A stretch of 64,000 bases of DNA from Pseudomonas fluorescens (lineage in GTDB: Bacteria > Pseudomonadota > Gammaproteobacteria > Pseudomonadales > Pseudomonadaceae): the NCBI RefSeq assembly GCF_019212185.1, contig NZ_CP078138.1, positions 2,834,501 to 2,898,500 on the forward strand, read 5' to 3'. Within the stretch, counting starts at the first letter, position 1, and the number at the start of each line of letters is the position of its first letter. The position numbers were made by a program, and so were the translations under genes. This document shows, one piece after another, positions 33,301 through 40,500 of this stretch. Below the pieces are notes generated by a model, which was given only the letters and a program-made list of their open reading frames with translations, was not told the DNA's origin and did no database searches.

Positions 33301-33322
33301 CCGCCTCCGTTGAAGGAGGCGG
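33301..33322 (-). terminator. Putative terminator of the secreted-protein operon
   Basis: CCGCCTCC and GGAGGCGG form an 8-bp stem with a 6-nt loop, 9 nt past the stop of the 33332-35641 gene. On the minus strand it is followed by ATTTCC, a weak T-run. Confidence 0.5.
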
Positions 33323-33331
33323 GGTCGGTTG

Positions 33332-35641
33332 CTATTGGACCACCAGCGGCGCGGTGCGCACGGTGCCCAGGGACGAGCGCAGGGTGACGGTCGGGTTGGT
33401 GGCGCTCGGCACGATGGTCGTGGTGGTCGCCGTCAAGCGCCAGCGGCCAGTGACCGGGACGGTCGCGGTGCCCAGGGTGACCAGGCCACTGGCAGTACTG
33501 ACCTGCACAGTGATGGTGTTGCCGACCACTGCCGAGGACGTCCCGGAGATGTCCCAGGTGAAGCGGTTGTTGGAACGTGACCGGGCCTCGGCGGTGGTCA
33601 GGACCAGGGTCTCCTGGGTGGCCAACGGAGTGACCTGCACGGTGACCGTGGCCGGTGTCGACAGTGCCCCCAGCGAATCCCTCACCTGATAGGTAAAGGT
33701 GGTGGTAAAGGCACTGGTGAGCGGCTGCGGTGCGGTGTAGTTCACCACGGTGCCGTTGGTGGTCACGCTGCCCCTGCCGGCTGCCGGCTGGCTCAGGATG
33801 ATCACGGTCAGCGGGTTGTTGCCTTCTGGGTCGGCGTCGTTGGCCAGGACGTTGATGGTCGCGGTCCCACCTTGGCTGGCGGCGGTGTCGTTGTTGGCCA
33901 CCGGTGCCTGGTTCGGACTGACGCTGACCGTGACCTGGGCCGGTTCCGAGGCCAGTCCTTTGCTGTCCCGGGCGATATAGGAGAAGGTCGCGGTCACCGG
34001 CACGTTGGTGGTCGGTGGGGTGTAGGTCAGGCTGGTGGTGCCGTTAAGTGCCACCGTGCCTTGCCCTGTACCCGGCTGCGTGACGCTGCCAATGGTCAGC
34101 GGGGTGTCTTCGTCGGGATCGCTGTCGTTGGCCAGGACATTGACCGTAATCGGTACGCCCGAACTGGTGCTGGCGTTATCGGCCACCGCCAGTGGCTTGC
34201 CGTTCTCGCCAGGTGCATCGGCGATACCACCGACCACCACCGGTTCGCTGTCCACGCCGCCGGCAGCTGACTTGACCGTCACGCTTTCCGGTGGCTGCGG
34301 CACATCGTTGATCACCAGATTGCCGTTGCCCGGCAGCGGACCGTAACCCTGGGCAATCAGGTCAGGTTTGAGCACCTGATCGCTGGAGGTGGCGCTGATG
34401 GTCAGGCGGTGGTTAGCCGGATCGTATTGCGCGGCACTGATTTTCACCACATCGATCGGGGTCCGTGAAACCGCCGTGGCTTTGGTGGTTCCGCCCGTTT
34501 CGCTGGCGGTCAACACCACCACTGAAGGCGGGGCGGCCGGTGTGACGAAGCGGGTGTAGAAGTAGCCATTGTTGTCCGTGGCCAGGTTTGCACCGGCGAT
34601 GCACGGCCCACCCGGGGTGCCCACCAGGGTCAGAGTGGTGCGGTAGCAGACCGCCGACGCCGCCGGGCTGGTGACATGGGTACTGTCGTTGGTGCGGTGC
34701 GAGTCGGCGAACACCTCGACCTGCGAGCCGCTGGCGTCACGCTGGTAGGTGACGCGTTCGACCTCGATCGGGGTCTGGGTGCGGTCGTCGTAAAGCTTGC
34801 CGGAGATCGCCAGCAGGTTGGTGCGCAGGGTGCCCGCCGGACCGGAAATCTCCAGGTAGTTCTGCGGGTTGCCCTGGGCATCGAGCACCGGACTGCCGCG
34901 CACCGTATCGGTGATGTTCGGGTCGCCGATGAACTTGTCCTGCACCCCGGTTTCCGGGTTGGGCTCGGTGAAGTAGCGGGCGATTTCCGCGCCGGCTGCG
35001 TTGGTCATTATGTTGGGCGCGGTGGCGCTGTAGAGGAACGGGCCGAGGGCGCCCTGCAAGGCACCGGAGTAATTGAGCGTGGCGATACCGACGTCGCTGG
35101 TATCGTTGATCGCCCGCCGTCCAACGTCAGCGGCAGCCACCACATACGTTTTGGTGCCATAGGGGTGGCGCACGGTGTACATGCCGGCGGTAGGGACGGC
35201 GGCCCGGATCCTGATCCGGGCGAAGTTGTGCTGTTCGCCATCGACGATCTCGCCTTCGCCGGCGACCGCTTCCAGGGCTGCCACATATTGCTCGATGCCG
35301 TAGGTACGATCACCGACGCTGCCGTCAGCGGTGAACCAGAAGCTTTCGCCTGGCCAGTTGTTCGGGAAGATGATCGGCTCTGCGGGATTGAACGTGCCTT
35401 CCGGAGGAATGGTGCACATGTAGCCCGGGGCAGCTGGGGTGCCCGGTGCCCGCGAACTGACGGTTTTCGCCAGGCACAGCTCGAGTTTGACGTTGCTGAA
35501 GTCCTGATACCACATCGGGAATCGACCGGTGGCAAGGGTGTAGGGCCCCGGGTCGAAACTCTGCAGGGCGGCACTGGCACTGCCGGCCATGGCGATGGAC
35601 AGGCTCAGTGTGTTGAAGATGAAACGTGGCCACGTGTTCAT
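33332..35641 (-). CDS. Secreted protein with Ig/cadherin-like repeats, paralogue of the next gene
   Basis: 769 residues. AGGAGG precedes the ATG at 35641, and a clear signal peptide follows (SLSIAMAGSASAA). The N-terminal 400 residues are paralogous to the neighbouring 463-aa protein, sharing MWYQDF/AWYQDT, ARIRIR, YTVRHPYG/YTVTHPYG and FVGDPN/FIGDPN. The C-terminal half has two or three repeats of about 90 residues with AVANDNDT/NVLANDSDP motifs typical of cadherin-like or bacterial Ig (Big_9) domains. The two genes are 35 nt apart and share a promoter divergent from the manganese oxidase gene. Exported scaffold, matrix or partner of the oxidase is a guess from context. Confidence 0.65.
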   Translation of the reverse strand: MNTWPRFIFNTLSLSIAMAGSASAALQSFDPGPYTLATGRFPMWYQDFSNVKLELCLAKTVSSRAPGTPAAPGYMCTIPPEGTFNPAEPIIFPNNWPGESFWFTADGSVGDRTYGIEQYVAALEAVAGEGEIVDGEQHNFARIRIRAAVPTAGMYTVRHPYGTKTYVVAAADVGRRAINDTSDVGIATLNYSGALQGALGPFLYSATAPNIMTNAAGAEIARYFTEPNPETGVQDKFIGDPNITDTVRGSPVLDAQGNPQNYLEISGPAGTLRTNLLAISGKLYDDRTQTPIEVERVTYQRDASGSQVEVFADSHRTNDSTHVTSPAASAVCYRTTLTLVGTPGGPCIAGANLATDNNGYFYTRFVTPAAPPSVVVLTASETGGTTKATAVSRTPIDVVKISAAQYDPANHRLTISATSSDQVLKPDLIAQGYGPLPGNGNLVINDVPQPPESVTVKSAAGGVDSEPVVVGGIADAPGENGKPLAVADNASTSSGVPITVNVLANDSDPDEDTPLTIGSVTQPGTGQGTVALNGTTSLTYTPPTTNVPVTATFSYIARDSKGLASEPAQVTVSVSPNQAPVANNDTAASQGGTATINVLANDADPEGNNPLTVIILSQPAAGRGSVTTNGTVVNYTAPQPLTSAFTTTFTYQVRDSLGALSTPATVTVQVTPLATQETLVLTTAEARSRSNNRFTWDISGTSSAVVGNTITVQVSTASGLVTLGTATVPVTGRWRLTATTTTIVPSATNPTVTLRSSLGTVRTAPLVVQ

Positions 35642-35676
35642 GAAACCTCCTGGCGCTCTATTCGAATTCGAAAGGG

Positions 35677-37068
35677 TCATGGGACGATGACCACTTCTTC
35701 TGTATCGCTACCGCCGTTCGCCGAAGTCACCCGAATGGTCGCCGGCGGAACGGTGCCGCCGGGCGGTGACAGGGTCTTGTCGGCGGCGCCGGCGAGTTCA
35801 CCGATCAGCGCACCACTCCTGCCGGCATAGGCTTTCAGGACGGGTGGGGTGAGGCGGTCACTGGTCGAGGCGTCGATGGTCAACAGACCACTGCCGCGGC
35901 TGTACTGGGCGCGGGTGATGGTGACCAGGTCGGTCAACGGCACGGGCACGGTGGTGGGCGGGAGGGCGGTGGGGATTGCCAGGTGGTTGTCGGCAGTCAC
36001 TTGCAGGGTGGCCGGTACCGTCGGGTTGACGGCCGACTGGCCAAACCAGCTGCCGGTGGTATTGGCCTCGGTCATGGTCACGGCCGTGCCTGCGCTGTCG
36101 AGGAAGGTCACCGTGCCAGGTGGCGGCGGCGCCAGGGTGAACACGTCCTGGTGCGCGACCACACCAGTCGGTGTATTGCCCCGCGAGTAGCTGGCGCGTT
36201 TGACCAGGGCCGGAGCCGGCAGATCGACGGCGCTGAGCTTGCCGGAAACGGCGAACACATCGCTGCGGATATCGATGCCGTTCGGGCCCTGGATCCGCAG
36301 GAAGTTGGTATTGAACGGGCTGCCGGTGACTTGCTCTTCGACGTTCGGGTCGCCGACAAATTTTTCCTGCTGGCCGGTATCCGGGTTGGTCTCGGTGTAG
36401 GGGCCGTTGACGCTGCGCAGGAACGGGCCGATGTCGCCTTTCAGCGCGCCGGTGTAGTCGCCGGATGGGCCGATGCCGATGTCGCGGGTCATGTTGATCG
36501 CGCGGGTGCCGCCGGTGTCGGCGAACTCTTCGGGGGTGACGTTGAACACGTCGACGCCATAGGGGTGGGTGACGGTGTAGACGCCGGCAACCGGCACATC
36601 CACGCGAATCCGAATCCGCGCAAAACTCTGCTGGTTGCCATCGGCGACTTCGCCGTTGAACGCGGCTTCGATGGCCGCGCCGTAGCCCAGGTCGATGCCT
36701 CGGGCGGCGTCGGTGATCGAACCGTCGGCGGCGAACCAGAAGGTTTCATCGGGGAAGTTGGTTGGAAACACAACCGCCTGGGTGTCATCGAACTGGCCCG
36801 GTGCCGGGTTGAGGATGCACATGTACGAAGGCACGCCGGGCGCCCCGGCGACTCGCGAGCTGACCGCTTTGCTCAGGCACAGGTCCAGGGTCCGGCCATG
36901 GGTGTCCTGGTACCACGCGGCATAACCGGTCTTGTTGCCGCTTTCGAGAGGATAGGGACGCGCACCGGGAACTCCCGGGTCTACGGCGTAGAGTGCGGCC
37001 TGTGTCGTCCCGCTGCTGAGTGACGCAAGCAGGATCGAACTTGCCAGTAGGGTCAATCTGTTGTGCAT
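35677..37068 (-). CDS. Secreted protein of unknown function next to the multicopper oxidase
   Basis: 463 residues from the ATG at 37068, with GAGGA 9 nt upstream and a signal peptide (LTLLASSILLASLSSGTTQAA). Further upstream in-frame starts lack a leader and run through the promoter. It shares its whole N-terminal architecture with the 769-aa neighbour but lacks the Ig-like repeats. Conserved Cys residues (DLCLSK, YMCIL) suggest a disulfide. No named domain was recognised. The sigma-54 promoter 67 nt upstream and the divergent MnxG-type oxidase suggest the two proteins belong to the same response. Confidence 0.65.
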   Translation of the reverse strand: MHNRLTLLASSILLASLSSGTTQAALYAVDPGVPGARPYPLESGNKTGYAAWYQDTHGRTLDLCLSKAVSSRVAGAPGVPSYMCILNPAPGQFDDTQAVVFPTNFPDETFWFAADGSITDAARGIDLGYGAAIEAAFNGEVADGNQQSFARIRIRVDVPVAGVYTVTHPYGVDVFNVTPEEFADTGGTRAINMTRDIGIGPSGDYTGALKGDIGPFLRSVNGPYTETNPDTGQQEKFVGDPNVEEQVTGSPFNTNFLRIQGPNGIDIRSDVFAVSGKLSAVDLPAPALVKRASYSRGNTPTGVVAHQDVFTLAPPPPGTVTFLDSAGTAVTMTEANTTGSWFGQSAVNPTVPATLQVTADNHLAIPTALPPTTVPVPLTDLVTITRAQYSRGSGLLTIDASTSDRLTPPVLKAYAGRSGALIGELAGAADKTLSPPGGTVPPATIRVTSANGGSDTEEVVIVP

Positions 37069-37134
37069 GATGCAGTCCTCTCGAAATGGCGCTGGCTGAG
37101 GTACAGCTCGGTCGAAGGGTGTCGAATCGGCTTG

Positions 37135-37150
37135 AGCAACGATCGTGCCG
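37135..37150 (-). promoter_or_regulatory. Sigma-54 promoter for the secreted-protein operon
   Basis: Read on the minus strand, CGGCACGATCGTTGCT matches TGGCACG-N4-TTGCW at all fixed positions except the first. GG and GC are spaced correctly for -24/-12. The predicted start is near 37124, about 55 nt before the ATG. Confidence 0.75.
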
Positions 37151-37366
37151 ATTTGCTTGGAAGGACCACAAAGCGGGTGATTCGAGCGGGTGCAGCTGAC
37201 CAGGCGGTATAAAGAGAGGAGGGCGTTGACGGCATGCCGCAGGTCACGGCGTGAGGTTCTATAAGGGGTGCGCGCGGAAACCCGGGCCGTGGAAAAGTGA
37301 AGTTGTGTCCAAATATGACGATTAAGTTGCCAATGCACCCTTGGAGCAGGCAAAAAAGTGGGTGCA

Positions 37367-37380
37367 GGGGCAAGTGCCCC
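37367..37380. promoter_or_regulatory. Palindrome, candidate activator (UAS) site
   Basis: GGGGCAAGTGCCCC has 6-bp arms and lies about 130 nt upstream of the plus-strand sigma-54 promoter, within the usual range for an enhancer-binding protein. A second CCCC/GGGG pair overlaps it (37377-37390). Rest of the 500-nt divergent region: no gene seen. Confidence 0.3.
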
Positions 37381-37507
37381 ATTGCTGGGGAAAATTTCCT
37401 CCGCAGTGGGGACGCTTTTTCATGCCAGAAGTGGGGGACGTCGGACAAATAGCTGCCCATGCTCGGGAGTGGCTGCCAACTCGTTGAATCAAAACCGATT
37501 TTTTTTG

Positions 37508-37523
37508 TGGCGCAGATTTTGCC
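37508..37523 (+). promoter_or_regulatory. mnxG: Sigma-54 promoter for the multicopper oxidase
   Basis: TGGCGCAGATTTTGCC keeps the invariant GG and GC with 10-nt spacing and the TTGC block. The predicted start is near 37534, 35 nt before the ATG. Known Mn(II) oxidation in P. putida GB-1 depends on the sigma-54 activator MnxR, which fits. Confidence 0.7.
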
Positions 37524-37568
37524 AAGCCAAGTCAGACATTGGATCCACTGACTGGGAGGCCTGCCGAC

Positions 37569-40500
37569 ATGATCTGCGCCCAACTGCACACTGGAATTGA
37601 ACTCGAACGTATCCGCACCTGGTTGCGAAAACCCCAAGGCCTGGCGGTCCTTGCCGGCGTGTGGTTGGCCGGGGGTGAATTCGCCGAAGCCGCGGTGCAG
37701 TGCCAGCGCACTCTGGTCGCCAATGTCGTGGCCATGGACCAGCCGCTGATGTTCAACCGGCTCGGCGCGCACAACCCCAACGGCATGATGTACGCCCTGC
37801 GCGCCGACGTGGTCGACAGCAACGGTCTGCTGATCACCCAGGGCGGCAGCGCCACCCCCGGTCAAGTCACCCTGCGCCCGGACAAGCGTCCGCGCCCCTT
37901 GGTGCTGCGGGTCGCCGCCGGTGATTGCCTGACGGTCAACCTGCAAAACCTGCTGGGGTTCCAGGCCAACCCTAATGGCCAGGGCAACGACCACGAGAAC
38001 CCGGCCCTCGGCGAGTTGCACGTCGATGCCCAAGTCGCTGATCGGCATGTCGGTTTCCAGGTCAACGGCCTGCAGGCGTTCGGTTCGATCAACGATATTT
38101 CCGCCAACAGCGGGCGCAACGACAACACCCTGCTGTCCCCCGGACAAAGCCGCAGCTACACCCTGTACGCCGAACGCGAAGGCACCTTTGTTGCCACCAG
38201 CTACGGCGCCACCTTCGGCAGCGAGGGCTCTTCGGGCAACGTCGGCAACGGCCTGTTCGGCCAGGTGGTGGTGCTGCCCAAAGGCGGTCGCGCCTATCAC
38301 AACACGGTCACCGAAGAAGACCTGCGCCTGGCCACCCGCGGGCGCACGCCGGCGGGGCAGCCGGTGATCGACTACCAGGCGCGCTACCCGGTGCAGCAAC
38401 CCTGGATTGCCGAAGGCAAGGCCGGCAAACCGATCCTGAGCATGGTCGATGGCAACGAGATCATCGCCAGTAATGCCGACGCCATCGTCATGGGACCGAA
38501 CGCCGATGGCAGCTTCCCACCGACCACCTATCCCCTGGAAAGCCAGGGCCGACGCAACCCCAGCCTGCCCAATCGGCTGGAACCGTTCCGCGATTTCGCG
38601 GCGGTGTTCCATGATCAGTCGGCGGTGATCCAGGCGTTCCCCGGGTTTTGGGGCGACCCGGTGTTCGGCCAGATGCTCGACCCGGCGCGCGACGCCTTCA
38701 TGGTCAACTACGGTTCCGGCGGCATGGGTGCCGAGGTCATCGCCAATCGCGTGGGGGTCGGGCCGATGCATGACTGCCTGTCCTGCGCCTACGAAGAATT
38801 CTTCCTCAGTGCCCACGCCACCGGCGATATCGCCATGCAGGTCGATGTCCCGGCCAACACTGGCCTGGAAACCCTTGCGCCGAGCCAGACACCGCCGGCC
38901 GACAGTGTCGGGATCAAGGCGAGCATGGCGCTGTACCCGGCCGAGCCGTCCAACGTCGCCCACAGTTACCTCGGCGATGCGGTGAAATTTCGCAATATCA
39001 GCGTCGGCTACGAGCAGCACGTGTTCCATCTGCACGGCCATCAATGGTTGTTCAACCCCAACGATGACAACTCCGACTACATGGACGCCCAGGGCGTCGG
39101 CCCGGGTTCGGGATACACCTACGAGATCGCCCACGGCGGCTCCGGCAACCGCAATCGGGTGGTCGGCGATGCGATCTATCACTGCCATTTCTACCCGCAT
39201 TTCGCCCAGGGCATGTGGGCCATGTGGCGCATCCACGATGTGTTTGAAGAAGGCACGCGGCTGGCGGTGACCCAGGACGGCATCAACGACTACCACGCCG
39301 AGCCGTTCGCCTTGCGCAGCGGCCTGCCAGCCACGGGTGCGCGGGCCCTGCCCGATGGCGAAATCGTCGCCGGTACGCCGATTCCGGCGGTCGTGCCGTT
39401 GCCGGGCAAAGCCTTGCCGCCGATGCCGGGTAAAGTGGTGGTGATTCCGAAAATCAGTGGCGAAACCCAAGTCGCCGAGCACGAGGCGGGCGACGATGAC
39501 TCGCCTCACGGTGGACCGAAAGTGGTCGGCTCGCTGGCCCTGGTCGACCGCAGCGAAGCCAACCGCAACGCCGATGGCAGCTTGAAAAACCCTGGCTATC
39601 CGTTCTGGATCGGCGGCCTCGAAAGCACCGTCGGCCAACGCCCGCCGACTCCACCGCTGGACATGCTCGACGCACCTACCGCCACCGCCCTGCGCGACAG
39701 CGGCAAGGCCTTATGGTCGGCGCTCGATCCGGCCCAGGCCGGTGGTTGGGACGGCGGTCTGGCACGGCATGGCCTGGATGGCTGGGCGGCGGGCGGTGAG
39801 GCGCAAGTGAGCACTACTTCGCTGGACATGAGCAAGTCGCTGGAGCGGGCCAAGCCGGTGTATTTCCCGGAGGAGGGCACCGAGGTCGAACAGGCGGCCA
39901 TGGCCTTCCACGCCAAGCCGTCCCACCCCAGCTTCGCCGTGCTGCCCAGCGGTGAACTGCAGCCGCGCAACTTTCTCACCAACGGTGCGCCGCCGGTGGC
40001 TGGTGCGCCGTTCTTCGAGCCGTGCATGGACGACCGGCAAAAGCGCCTGCTGCGCAGCGCCGGTGCCGGCATGTTCAACAGTGGCGAGCGTCTCGACGCC
40101 CAGTCATTCAGCGGCGCCTCGCCGTTCAGTGCCGATCACCCGCGCGTTTACAAGGGCGCGAATATCCAGTTCGACGCGGTGTTCAACAAGGTCGGCTACC
40201 ACTTCCCGCAAACCCGCATCCTGACCCTGTGGGAGGACGCCTGGCCGGTGATCACCAAGCAGCGTCCGCCGGAGCCTCTGGTGATGCGCATGAACACCTT
40301 CGACTGCACCCTATACCAGCACACCAACCTGGTGCCGTCGGTGTATGAGCTGGACGATTTCCAGGTGCGCACGCCCACCGATGTCATCGGCCAGCACATC
40401 CATCTGCCCAAGTGGGACCTGACCGCCGCCGACGGCTCGGCCAACGGCTGGAACTACGAGGACGGGGTGCTTTCGCCGTCCACTGTGATCGAGCGCATCC

